Position numbers and translations under genes: made by a program
Notes under the pieces: model-generated
The model's input: only the letters and a program-made list of their open reading frames with translations
Databases searched by the model: none
What the model was told of the DNA's origin: nothing
From: Prostheceraeus crozeri
Taxonomy: Eukaryota > Platyhelminthes > Polycladida > Euryleptidae
Length of the DNA stretch: 64,000 nucleotides
Direction of reading: 5' to 3'
Assembly: GCA_907163375.1 (NCBI GenBank)
Contig: CAJQUW010011501.1
Location: 248,001 to 312,000, forward strand
Shown: one piece after another, positions 9,724-21,293 of the stretch
Layout: each line of letters opens with the position of its first letter
Position numbering within the stretch: the first letter of the stretch is position 1

Positions 9724-10725
9724 CTGTGGAAGACTCATTTTCAATAATATTGATAATATATTTGATGATATTGGATACAATAACACAGCGTAGAGTTGTA
9801 AATGAAGTTGTAATTGAATTGCAGTTAAGAGCTTTAATTTTCAATTTATCCGTCATAATCATGCAACTGTTACTCTGTGTACTGGACCATTTTATATGTA
9901 TATTTGCGACTTGAATGCAGTCGAATGAAATGAATGCCGCCTTTCACAGAGGTCAGCAAGGTAAAGAATCGCTACATTTGAGTCTTATTTTTGCGGCCAT
10001 ATGGGAGTTAAATAAATAATGTTTGGCTTAATGGGCCTTCCTTTGCACAAAACTAAGCATTAGATATAAAGAATCAAAAAGTAAAATGTGTGAAATTGCT
10101 TCCCAAATTTGCGCTGATGTTTCATCAGGGGCAATACAAATGCTGAAACAGTTTTATGCGGAAGAAAAGCCCTTAAGTCAAAAATATTATAATTGCAGTA
10201 TATTTTCTGTCACAACTTGACTTTTGAGGCATTTTAAGGAAGAGTGAAAACTCAGGAATATTCACTGCGATGTTGATACGACGGTTGCATCACATTGAAC
10301 CATGTAGATTGAATCAACCAGCACACTTCACTCGATGACTAGTGCGTTTTATAAGATCTTGACTCACTTGAAACGATCATGATGATGAGAATACATTTTG
10401 TAAAGGCCTTTTCAAGGCAAAAGATGTCCTCACAGCCACGTAGATAAGTCTCGTGATGGAAATTAAAGTAATGCAGCAATCAGTTGTGGATGGTAAAATG
10501 CTCTACACAACAAAGTTGACAATACTTCGTTATCCCAACTTTTGAGACGACCTAGTTTCATTGATTTTCAATTCTAACATTACCTTCGACACAGATATTG
10601 CACCAATACGTGCTATTCTTGTATTATGTTCTTCCTGGTATTTCCAACTAAGGTTCTATATTTCATATTCTTTGTGTTCTTCGCAATTCTTACGAAAGTG
10701 ATCGCATGGTGTGAAATACTTTTAG
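9724..10725. other. Host DNA without a recognised gene
   Basis: AT-rich, with no convincing exon or repeat. Confidence 0.35.
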
Positions 10726-10809
10726 AAAGTGAAAATCATCACGCAGTGGGTGCGCGTGTGAGACCGAACAAGTTCATATATCAACCCCAAAATGCGGCTG
10801 ACCTGATAG
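10726..10809 (+). CDS. Possible internal exon
   Basis: The acceptor GAAATACTTTTAG and the donor GTATGT bound 84 bp reading HHAVGARVRPNKFIYQPQNA. It leaves one base of a codon, and the terminal exon at 15639 begins with two, so the two could belong together across a 4.8-kb intron. The evidence is limited to splice signals and composition. Confidence 0.3.
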
Positions 10810-12470
10810 GTATGTAGAGTCATGGTTTGGTCAAAGATCGATTCGACTCAGATTTTCTTGATTGGTGAAACATAAATGAATCATTGATCAATTGCTGCCA
10901 CTAATGTCAAATTCCTGATCTGTGTATGAAATCACAGAATATGATTTTATATTTTAGAATATGATCACAGCATCTGATGATTATCTACATTTTTGTGGGA
11001 AATGTGTCTGTCCTTTGTAATATTCTTTGTATTATCGTCTTTATTGTAGCCTTTTCCTGGTGAATTTAGCAGGCGTGGCGTAGTGAATCATTACATTATA
11101 CCCTTGATATTAATTCATTGATGATATAGATCTGATCTCAGCACATTCTTAAGGTTTTGGCTCGAGACCGACCGCTTTGGGTCTCTGAGGACCATATCTC
11201 ACTCGAAGGAGCCAATATCTGAGGGTAGCCACTTTCAGAATGTTGTCCCACTCTTGATAATGAAGAGTTGAAGGAATTATGATTGCATCAAAATGCTTGA
11301 AAACTGAACTGAAAGCACAGTGTATTTGCAATATATGATAGCACTCCATGAAGATGATGAATTTCAAAAGTACATTAGTGAATGGACACCGCTCGCAATC
11401 GATATCTAAACTACGAACAAGACATCATTAATAATGACTACAGTCACAACCGCTACGTATTCCCACTATGATTGTGATTGTTTGTGGATTGGATGTGGAT
11501 GATCCCTGCACTACAGAGTGTGTTCAAATAATGTTATCTATCCTCATTCTTTCAATATCAAATGAATTGCTTTGATTTCTCTATCCATATTTTACCTGAA
11601 TTTCTTCCATGTAGTCTATATTATTACATTAATTATTATCGTATTCAAATTCGTAAAAATCTCATATTTTGATATTTTATGGAGGTCAAATGTGTGTTAA
11701 CTACACTAGGGATGAATTAATAACTTAGAACGTCAAAACAGTTGAGAATTCTTATCTTCGTTGAACTTGAAAAACAGCTGATTGTTTAAACAACGCGTTC
11801 GCGTGTCTTTGAAAGATGTCGAATTTTTGCAAGGATTGGATGTTTTTTGCTGTGTGTTGTCTTTAAAATGACAAAAATGAAGTAGGTAGGCGCGATCTGC
11901 GCTCGTACCATCAATGAATATCTACTCCTGGTTGTTCTGACTATTGTCTGGAAGACTTAAAAAATGCTTCGATGTCGACGGTGGTCACTTTGAATACCTA
12001 GGGTAGCTATTATCATGCGTTGATAGTCAATAGAAATTTGATAAATTTTGAATTTAATGTGCTTTTTTAAATTGTTACCTTTTTTAATGGGCACCCTGCA
12101 GTAGAAACGTCCCTACACTTTTGTTCACTAACTTTCTAGGAATTTGATTTACTTGTGTTCCGATACATTATACAGTAATCAATCTGCATGAGTTAGATTC
12201 TGAAATCTCAGGAATAGCGGATATCATGTCATGATGGAGTTAAGACCTGTAAAATGTACAGTATTGGATTGAATGTCGAATTGTCGAATGTGCATAAAAA
12301 AGCGCTGCTGTCTTCACGTTAAAGTTTTATCTCGTCATTGTATTGCCAACAAACACACTAGATGATGAGCAAATGCCCGAGAAAGTCCTAGTCATAGACC
12401 ACAATGTAGAACTCCCTGGGCATTGAGATGCTAATACGAACAAAGGTTGTGTTTGCTTGCGCTGTGCGGA

Positions 12471-12910
12471 ACCATTTGTGGTACTTCTATTCCCCCCCCC
12501 CACATTTTTCAAGTTTTCCAAAATCATCAAATTTCGCCAAAGTTAGTCACATTGGGTTTAGAATAGACTTGATCTGTCACTAAGTGACACTACAACACGA
12601 CTGAGAAGTCTTCCTTGAACCCTGGGATGAAGGATTAGTCCCTTGGATACTCAGTTAGAATACAAGGTACAACTGTGATCTTCAAACTTCGTGTGATTGT
12701 TGTCTATAGACAAATGACGAGCAGTTGTCTAATTCTGAGGCTGCAAATGTTCTGCAAGTCAGATAAGAGGAGATTTACACACTCAATGGCATGCGACGTT
12801 AGTGAGACTGCCCGTAGGAGCAAGAGAAGATCATTGACGATGCAACACTAGCGGGTGTCAACAACAGAAATGTGGGGGAGGGGGGAAAGAATAGAAGTAC
12901 CCCATTTGTG
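12471..12910. repeat. Possible small MITE with imperfect inverted ends
   Basis: The left end reads GTACTTCTATTC followed by a C-run and ACATTT. The right end is roughly the reverse complement (AAATGTGGGGG ... GAATAGAAGTAC). Ends of about 40 bp around about 360 bp fit a small non-autonomous DNA transposon, though the C-run inflates the similarity. Confidence 0.3.
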
Positions 12911-14092
12911 ACCTTTATCTTCGCAGTAAATAATTAGATGAATCGTTACAGGAGTCAAAAGCTAATTTTTACACTTACATGATGTGGGTGATATTAGAAT
13001 GACAAGAAAATACGCATAACCTCGAAGTCAACACGAGATTGATTCTAAACGAAATTTTGATGGCAGACTTTTCTGATATTCAATTAATCATAAACATGCT
13101 TTCATTGTGAAACTGCGTGTTGTGTCTATGGCATGTACAATTGTACATGTGCTATGTGTAAGATGCGTTAATCTAGATCGCCTTGTCATAGGAAAATTGA
13201 TCTTACTTTGTATTACCGAAATATTCTCAATAAGTAGCATGAAAGAGACACGTGCAATAATTATTTTCAGCAGTGTTTAAATTCGAAGACAATTCACGGT
13301 AAAGTGAGAGATAACTAAGAATGAGAATGGTTTGTCATCATGAATCGTGCAAGCTGAAATACAGATTATCTGATTTTTCTGTCTCTGCGTGTCAAACTGA
13401 ATTGAGCGCTATTTTTGCAAACATGCACATGTTACGTGTACTGCATCACGTGAAGCAATATTTTCTAAGTCAAAAGCGGAAGTTCAATTAATATTGATGA
13501 CTCACATCACACAAAGCGGTGATAATACATGATAAGTCCAGGGCTCGAAGAATCCACACCGGCAAAACTTTCCTCGTGTTAGTGGCATATGCATATCGAT
13601 CAATGCTACCTCAAAGTCGAAGGTGTTTATAAAATTAAAACATCGGGCGACAAATCGGTTAACTAATGGCCGTGCTCATAAGCGATGTTTGGGATTAACC
13701 GTTGTTTTAAAACTAAGTAGAGATTTTCAGAGCACCAGATGCAAGTCAAAGAGAATGCTTAATTGAGAACTTTCACTTCTTTGAGTGTTTTCGATGAATA
13801 AGGACGGCGTGGAATTGAGCAGACACAATTCTATCAGCATTTTATTTCTCAAAATTTTACTCATTGTCATTTCGACAAAAAGCAACAGAATTTACCTTTA
13901 AAATGATTACATTTAACATATTCATTCAGAGGATTGGAGACATGTTTGTGTTTTTCAGGTCTCGCTCTTATTTTAAAACAAAAAATCCAATAAATAAGAG
14001 CAAAACTACACAGACAACCTCTGAGGTCTCGGGATCCTCTTTGCATTTTATAACGAATTTTCAGAAAAATAGCTTAATATCAAGGCAATATT

Positions 14093-14338
14093 TGAAGATC
14101 AAAAAATTGACGAACACCAATAAAAGTTTATTCTCCATAAAAATGTTCAATATTTCGGCATGCGACTTAATCATGAACTATGAAAAAAAGAGTATAAAGA
14201 AAAGTGAATTTTGTATTTTAGCTTTGTTTGCTTTGTGGTATTTCTTTTCATAGTTCATGATTAAGTCGCATGCCGAAATATTGAACGTTTTTATTGACAA
14301 TAAGCTTTTATTGGTGTTCGTCAATTTTTTGATCTTCA
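14093..14338. repeat. 94-bp-armed palindrome
   Basis: Arms at 14093-14186 and 14245-14338 are reverse complements with only a handful of differences, around a 58-bp centre. The shared core includes ATTTCGGCATGCGACTTAAT. It could be a foldback element or the remains of two oppositely oriented repeats. As RNA it would form a long hairpin. Confidence 0.7.
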
Positions 14339-15638
14339 CAAAGCTCTCACCAATGGCGCACAATCTAAAAAAAGCAATATATGATCAAAGCTGAATGTGA
14401 TCTGTTTGAATGAGAAACGGGACCCGAAACGTCCTATATTTTACATTTCCATGCACTGTATTGTGTGCCGTATAACAGATGGAAGGACCATTTCTAATGC
14501 GAATGTGAAACACCTCCATATAAAGCTATTGGTTCAGCAGCATTTCCGACAAAGATAAGATGCATTTTATAGCCTGCTGCCGTTTTTTATGTTTTTGTAG
14601 TTTGAATCTTTTGCAGGAATCTAGAGAGTAAATAGATTTCTGAAAATGTTCACTTCCGATGGTCGAAATATTAAGTCTGTCTTCTTATTTCTATAAAATA
14701 TTGTAACAAGAAAATTATGTAACAAAGATAAGAATTATTAGTTTTATTTTTGATAAAACATTTTTGAGAAGCAATTTTCGAAAGAGATAAGAATGAAAAT
14801 TTTCACAACGCTTCGCTCATAGTCCATTGAGCATTCTCAAGAGTAAATACAAGAATTAATGACTGGATTAGATACATGAATTGATTACAAAGAGTGGAAA
14901 CTAGGCTAAAAGGAATAAAGTAAATCTTGCACTTGCATAGCTAACTTTATATGTAAAAACAAACATCTAGCAAATTGTGCTGCATAGACTTAGGAAAAGA
15001 AAGAGCAAACATGTTTTATTTTGTTGATTGATGATTTTTTACCCAAGTTTAAACAAATCATTGATTTATCATTTCTGAAGTGCATGATATCAAATGCAGA
15101 CAATGTTCTTGTGTACATTATGTTCCACATCGATATAGGCGCTAATGCTTGAGAGGAGCTGAAAACTTGCAGATACTCAAGCAAGTTTAAATAGCATTTC
15201 AAGCATTACATGAGAAAATACTTAACCAAAACATTGAGATACAGCATCGTTTCACCATACTCTAGATATAGAGGCAAAATTAATTAATGCACGCTACAGG
15301 CAAATGAGGTGACATACATCGTTGACCTGTAACAAAACTTCGTATTTAACTGAATGTCAATGATAATAGCGAACAGCAATATTTGACAGATAACAATCAA
15401 TATGTCATTGGAACTTTTGTCGATCTGAATGATGACTTTGCACAACAGAGTCGTATTATAATAGCATTCAAATATTTAAACGTAAACAAAAAGTTATTTA
15501 CGTCGTCCACCTTTCCATCGATCGTTTAAAGGCGAAGCGCCAAAGTGCTGTCTATTTTGTATATTGTGAACTCTAACAGAGATTGACAGTAAAAGAAAGT
15601 AGAGCTTGCATATAAATATTCATACGTCTTCCTTGTAG

Positions 15639-15871
15639 ATCAAGATGAGTTGGAACCGACGCCGCTAAGTGTGTGCCTAAAACTTGTACTGGAATCACGG
15701 CAAGAACAATTGTCTTGGGAACAAAAGCAGCGAATGAAGGCAGAGATAAAGTCTCTTGAAGAAACTGAGCTTCGTGCAAGCTCAGAGAAAGTTCTTCGAG
15801 AAAAAATTAAGCATGAACTAGATAAAAGAAAGTCTCATCAAGCAACCGCTATACCGTGGATAAATGATTGA
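15639..15871 (+). CDS. Terminal exon of a host gene, coiled-coil protein
   Basis: A good acceptor (CGTCTTCCTTGTAG) precedes 77 codons ending at TGA, 15869-15871. The peptide is acidic/basic alternating and helical (SRQEQLSWEQKQRMKAEIKS, then LRASSEKVLREKIKHELDKR), consistent with a coiled coil near the C-terminus. The tail is AIPWIND. I do not recognise the family. The Polinton inserted about 650 bp downstream of the stop, so it probably did not disrupt this gene's coding region. Confidence 0.6.
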
Positions 15872-16510
15872 TGAGCTCTGAGATCTCTTCCTTAAATTGA
15901 TACAGGTGATCGTGAACTGTGATATTTTGTTATGAAAGTGTATAGAGAATGTATTTTGTTATAAATCCTAACACCATAAGCATTCTGTGATCAGCAATAC
16001 AGCATTTTTCAATGACTTTTTGTTTTCCATGTGAAGAATCAATCAAGCATGACTCAGATGTTGGTGATTAATTCATTTTATCCTCAGGATTATAGTTTGT
16101 TCCCTCAAAGTCATGAATTGATACAAATTTTGAAGGGTGAGCTCTACGGCCCCTCTTTTATGGTAGCTGCTAGAAGAAGGACCTACGCATTAGAGTAGAA
16201 AAATAATCCTAACCCTTTCATCATGAATTATTTTCAAAATTTATGTTTTTTATAAAAATAATTTTCAAATTGCGGCCGTTGAGAGCTTATGTCACTGAAA
16301 TACAGGGCCCAGTAAATTATCAAAATCATCTAAATTAGTAATATTCGAAAACGCGCAATGGTTATTTGCTATATGTCTATTAATCGAAGTTGCATCAAAG
16401 TGAGACTCGCAAAGTTGACATATAGAGAATAGTTACCTAATTCAGTATATTTACTAGGCTGCAAAATTTGATGCATTTTAGTTTAGCCTACTCAAATAAC
16501 TTTCAAAATG
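15872..16510. other. 3' flank of host gene up to the Polinton insertion
   Basis: Non-coding AT-rich DNA. The Polinton target duplication begins at 16511. Confidence 0.4.
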
Positions 16511-16516
16511 AATGCT
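16511..16516 (+). repeat. Target-site duplication, left copy
   Basis: AATGCT immediately precedes the element and is repeated immediately after its right end. Six bases is the length expected for Polinton integration. Confidence 0.9.
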
Positions 16517-16773
16517 AGTAGCAAATTCTAGCCCCTTTCCGCCCCATTTGCACTTAAGTACATGTGCACTTTTATCGGAGCACACGCCCACGCATCGGGT
16601 AGCGAAGAAGACAGGAAACGGAGCACACGCCCACGCATCAGAGCACGGAGCACGCATCGGCGCACTTGGGGGTAGAGCACGGAGCATCAATCGGAGCACG
16701 CGGCGCCGAGCACGTGTGATGAGTCACCGCAGGGTATATAAGGAAAGGCGCTGTCAGAGAAATTCATTCTCAT
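16517..16773 (+). repeat. Left terminal inverted repeat of element 1
   Basis: 257 bp matching the reverse complement of 41305-41561 with one visible difference (CACGTG here, CACGCG on the right). It contains two copies of CGGAGCACACGCCCACGCAT 43 bp apart (16576 and 16619), further CGGAGCA words, an AP-1 site TGAGTCA and a TATA box, so the TIR also acts as an inward-facing promoter for the polymerase gene. Confidence 0.95.
16720..16742 (+). promoter_or_regulatory. Left TIR promoter: AP-1 site and TATA box
   Basis: TGAGTCA (16720-16726) is followed by GGGTATATAAG (16732-16742), 39 bp before the polymerase ATG at 16781. An E-box CACGTG lies just upstream. This is a textbook RNA polymerase II core promoter and implies transcription in the host nucleus. 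Confidence 0.8.
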
Positions 16774-16780
16774 TCTATCC

Positions 16781-19700
16781 ATGCAGTACACGTGTGAATT
16801 CTGCTGTCAGTCCTTCTCTCGCTTTCAAGACTGTATTGCCCATGGAGCAGCGGAGACGGGTCGCAACTATTGTTGGACGTGCTGTAAATGGTATGGAGAC
16901 GAACACGATTGCCGCGCGTTTAATTATGGTGATGACAATGACTTGCTGTGTCTGGATTGCGACGGAAGTTTCGATGTAGAGGCGTACCATAAGCATGCGT
17001 GTGTGGGACGGTGTCGCTACTGCGATACAGTGGTGAATGCTGAAGCGGAAGGATGGGATGAACATTTGTGTCCCTACCTGTTTGAGTTCATGCAAGAGGG
17101 CGGTGCAGCTGTGGAAGAAGAACGGATCATGGACGGTCGCGGATATAATTATCGATTTACCCCTCATCAAGCCACGAATGAATGGAAGGTATATTTAAAT
17201 TCAATGTATGCGGACTTATATCGTGTCATTGTACAACAACACCCCCACGAGGACGTGAAAGTGTTTGTGAGTATGAGACTCAGGTTTGCCAAGATGGATA
17301 TGTCGACGGGCGAAGAGGAAGTGAGAGACATCACCACACCCTCATACATTCACGAAGGCGTCCAAGCACGCAACTTTGATACATGGTTCGGTGACATGGT
17401 GTCAATGTTTGAAGAATTTATTGAAGACTATCGAGAAGACGGATCAGGATTTGCGGTGAAGGAAGTGTTGGAGTTACTAGTTCAAACAAGTTCCTTCCCT
17501 AATTTTCGCATGGGCGCACCGATTCCTATCCACCGAGATATCAAGCTCTGCAAAGGCATATGTGTGTTTGAGCGCAACACATATACATCGCATTGTTTTC
17601 AAGACAGTGTCCTCTATGCACTGGCCTACCAAGACAATCGCATTCCTCGACGTGTTCGTGCTAATTCCCGCGCCAAGACATCCTATGACATTTATCAGAA
17701 TCGACTTCCTGCAGTGCGCATGTTGAATTTGAACCAATATTATCATCTAGACTTTTCCATGATGACGTCAGAGGGGTTGATGAATACACGGGATATTCAA
17801 GAGTTTGAAAAGAAGAACAATATCATTCTTCGTATCCACGTGCATGACAGTAAAGGATTTGTGGGCCAATTATACCCGGTCCGTCAAGCTGTGAAGGAGA
17901 ACACACGCATCGTTCATCTGGTGATGGTGACGCGGTACGATATGGAGGATCAGTCTGGACATTTTCTTCCCGTGACGGATTTTCAGAAATGTGCTCGCAT
18001 GTGGTATCGGAATATGAGCCAAACGCAAGTAAAACGATTTGAAACATGCGAGTTATGTAGCTTACGATTTAATTTCTACGAGAAGGGGATGAAGTATGGA
18101 AAGACAAAGGATATGGCACACAAAGAACGTGTGGAGCATCAAGCCAAATGCGATGGAGGATTTTTTCAGATGGAAACGACCCCGGAAGATACGAAACCGC
18201 ACGAATTTATCGACCACGCGAAAACCACTCAACCCCTCGCTGTGATGTATGCGGACATTGAGAGCATGATTGATTCCGTGTCCAAGAAGCATACGGCAGC
18301 GTATGTGGGATCCTATGTGGTGTGGCATCCGGCGCTGGACAAGAAAGAATCGGTGGTGATCCATAAGGGGAACGAGTGCATTCCTGCCTTTATTACACAC
18401 ATCAGACAGGTGGTCTGGTTGATGTTTGATCACATGAAAGCGACAAACCGTAACATGACGCTGACGGAGGATGATCTGCGGGACTATGAACAGACAGCTC
18501 AATGTAACATGTGCAGATGTGATGTAAAACCCCAGAAGCAAGGTGAAAAGAATGGGCCTACGACCAAGGTGCGAGACCACGATCATATCACGGGCAAATA
18601 TCTGCAAACCCTGTGCAATGCATGTAACCTGCGACGACGTCAATCCCGGAACACATTAAACATCTTGTTTCTCAATTGAAAGGGATATGACAGTCACCAG
18701 GTGATTGTACAAGGGTTTACCAAGTTGGATCACAAGTATAAGATCGAGCCCCTTTATGTGTCAGGAGACAAGACGTTGGGAGTGACCATCGTTCTTCCCA
18801 TGCCATCCAATACCCTATATAAACTCCGATTCATCGATTCATGTCAGTTTTTGAAAGACTCTCTAAACAATTTGTCAACGACCATCAGTGACTTTCCTCA
18901 CTCAAATCACATATTGAGCAACGTCTATCCGAATTGCGATCACACATCTATTCGGAAAGGATATTTTCCCTATACATATTTTGACTGCTGGAATCGTATC
19001 CACGAGACTCAATTGCCTCCGAAGAAAGCATTTTATAATGATTTGAGTGAGAAGGAGTTGGAAGAGGATGAGTATGCTATGGCACAAAAGGCGTGGACAG
19101 AGACGGGGTGCAGCACGTTTGAAGATTATATCCACTATTATTTGACAGTGGATGTAGCCTTGCTCGCAGACATCTTCGAACACTTTCGAAGTGAAATACG
19201 CGATGTGTCTGCATTGGACCCCATCCACTATTTCGGCACACCTGGCTTGACCTATTCATTTTTCTTTAAAAAGACACAGGTCAAGTTGGAGAAATTGCAT
19301 GACGTGGATATGTACCGCGTGTTTGAAGCAGGGATTCGTGGAGGGATGACATTTGTGAATCAGCACCGCGCGCAAGCAGAAGAAGGTACTCACCTGTTTT
19401 ACATCGATGCGAACAGTTTATACGGTGCGGCCATGATGGGACCTTTGCCGAAAGATTGTTTTGCCTGGGTACGACCGGAGGTCTTGGTGGACATCAACGA
19501 CGAATGGGTGAGACGATACAATGTCAATGGCACCACGGGTCATGTACTGTGCGTCGATTTGGAATATCCCCCACACGTCCAAGATGCTACGGAAGATTTA
19601 CCATTGGCTCCTTACCGCGGGACGGCGAAATGGGAGGACATGTCTCCCTATATGCAAGAGCTATGGCAAGAGTTGAACGGGAACCGACCCTTTCACTCAG

Positions 19701-20968
19701 CCAACAAGTTAATGATGACGCACGAGAATCGCAAAGAGTATGTAGTACATATCGCTGCTCTCAAGTATTATGTGGAGAAGGGCTTACATATCACCAAGGT
19801 TCATTACGGGATCTCCTTCAACCAAGAACCGTATATTCGCCCCTATGTTCAATACCATACGCAAGAACGCGCCAAGGCCACCACGAAAATGCGCCGCAAT
19901 CTCCACAAGTTGATGGTGAACGCACTGTACGGTAAGACAATGGAGAATGTGCGGAAATATGGGAAGCACTATTTTGTTCGATCACCGAATGTATTTAGCA
20001 AATGGACACGTCATCCCTATTGCCAATCTTTCTTCAACATCAGCGACAAAGCCGTGGTGGTGAATGTGCGCAAGACCAAGGTAGACTTGAACAAGCCCAT
20101 TTATATCGGGCAATGCATCCTGGACAACAGCAAGATTATTATGTACAAGCTGTTTGACCAGTGGAAAGCCAACAAGACGTGCACCTCAGTGGAACTCATT
20201 GGTGGGGACACAGACTCCTTCTTCCTCAAAGTCCGCAGCCGGTATACACGCGAAGAAGTGCTGCGTTCGTTTGACAACATCCCCAATTTTATTGATACGG
20301 AGGCGAAAGGTGTTCTCGATACCTCAAATTACCCCGTGAGTCATCCAGAGAGACGTACCGAGAATGCAAATCGTTTGGGATGTTTCAAGGACGAGTGTGT
20401 GGGGGATAGGGTGAAGGAGTTTGTATGTTTGAGTGCCAAGATGTACTCTTACATTGTCCTCAAAGGCAATGAGGAAGAAATCCACGACTGTCGCATGAAA
20501 GGAGTGTGTCAAGCAAAGAAGCGACAAGTGAAACATCAGAATTATGTGGACGCCTTCGAAAAACATTCCGTTACCACAGTGTTACAAACCCTCCTCCAAT
20601 CCCAACACCACGTGATGAGAACAGTGACGCAAGTGAAGAAGGCCTTAAGTATCTGGGAGGACAAGCGGTGTTGGTATTTACCCAATCGGAGCCTTCCCTA
20701 CGGTAACCATCGCCTATATGAAGAAGGGTATCTACACCCCGCTCTCAAAAATGTCAAGGATCTGCAACCGCATGGTGGAGCTCAGAGCATCCTCCGCAAT
20801 ACCACTGCAGACATTGTTACCGCAACTCCCTCTGGCCACCTACCGAGCATCACGCCCTTGTCGAGTCTATTGGAAATGGAACTCTTCGGTTGCTGTACAG
20901 ATTTTTCCACGGGGGTGTATCCAAATTTTGGGCAACCACTCCCTGGAAACCTACGATCGTATTTGTAA
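16781..20968 (+). pseudogene. polB: DNA polymerase B region of element 1
   Basis: The gene would replicate the element by protein-primed synthesis. Its N-terminus is a cysteine/histidine-rich module (CEFCCQSF, CWTCCKWYGDEHDC, then HKHACVGRCRYCD and HLCPYL). A conserved Polinton N-terminal domain with CFQDSVLYALAY follows. The exonuclease domain shows YADIESMID, next to an endonuclease-VII-like zinc motif VRDHDHITGKY, and later TVDVALLADIF. Polymerase motifs are DANSLYG, KLMVNALYGKTMEN and GGDTDSFF. The region is broken, with about one break. It starts 39 bp after the TIR TATA box, and its 3' end overlaps the TBP-like gene. Confidence 0.9.
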
Positions 20969-21293
20969 AGAGATGCGCCAATTACTCGCCCCCTACGGAT
21001 TGGACGTGAGCGACCCAATCACAAAATCCTGCACCGTTCAATGTCAATGGAACTATACAAAAGACCGCATGCAAACCATTCAACAGTTACCATCGTCATC
21101 AGTGATTTCCAACGAGCGCGAACTGTTTCCCGGAACGTTAATACGCAAAGGTAATTTACACTGTTCCTTCTTTTCCAACGGAAGTGTGATTGTGACGGGT
21201 GTTTTATCGATTGCAGAAGCGGAATCGTTGGTGGAAGACATTCTCAACTCCCTATTCGAAGGAGAGTCCCTCAATGAATCGGACAGCAACTAG
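20718..21293 (+). CDS. TATA-binding-protein-like protein of element 1
   Basis: The 191-residue product has the two-fold repeat expected of a TBP saddle. In the first half VAVQIFPRGCIQILGN corresponds to the TBP ALIFSSGKMVCTGAK strand-turn-strand. In the second half ELFPGTLIRKGN corresponds to the TBP YEPELFPGLIYRM, and FSNGSVIVTGVLSIAEAE to the FVSGKVVLTGAK strand and following helix. Length and spacing of the repeats fit the TBP core (about 180 residues). It would bind TATA boxes and recruit host or element transcription machinery. It overlaps the 3' end of the polymerase gene and is overlapped by the RING gene, so all three are probably expressed together from the left TIR. It looks whole. 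The call rests on motif resemblance by eye. Confidence 0.75.
   Translation: MKKGIYTPLSKMSRICNRMVELRASSAIPLQTLLPQLPLATYRASRPCRVYWKWNSSVAVQIFPRGCIQILGNHSLETYDRICKEMRQLLAPYGLDVSDPITKSCTVQCQWNYTKDRMQTIQQLPSSSVISNERELFPGTLIRKGNLHCSFFSNGSVIVTGVLSIAEAESLVEDILNSLFEGESLNESDSN

Larger units (their letters stand above)
10810..15638. other. Long host stretch with few features
   Basis: Mostly AT-rich DNA. It contains an imperfect inverted pair with G/C runs (12471-12511 and 12867-12910) and a strong palindrome (14093-14338). I see no confident exons. It may be one long intron if the exons at 10726 and 15639 are joined. Confidence 0.35.

Noticed and set aside
11149-11367. Minus-strand 72-codon frame as an exon
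   Set aside because: No good splice signals at either side and no recognisable peptide pattern.
13864-14253. 129-codon frame near the palindrome
   Set aside because: It runs into the palindrome arm and its composition is AT-driven (Lys, Asn, Phe), so it is not a credible gene.
16512-16979. Arginine-rich open frame through the left TIR (and its mirror at 41192-41608)
   Set aside because: It exists on both TIR copies because of GC-rich repeats, runs across the promoter and TATA box, and has no protein-like pattern.
17600-17950. OTU-type deubiquitinase domain in the polymerase N-terminus
   Set aside because: The CFxxSVLxAL stretch recalls OTU enzymes, but the partner Asp and His motifs could not be placed; it is left as a conserved Polinton polymerase N-terminal domain.
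18062-18643. 193-codon open frame antisense to the polymerase
   Set aside because: It lies wholly opposite strongly conserved polymerase domains and shows no family features, so it is a shadow frame.
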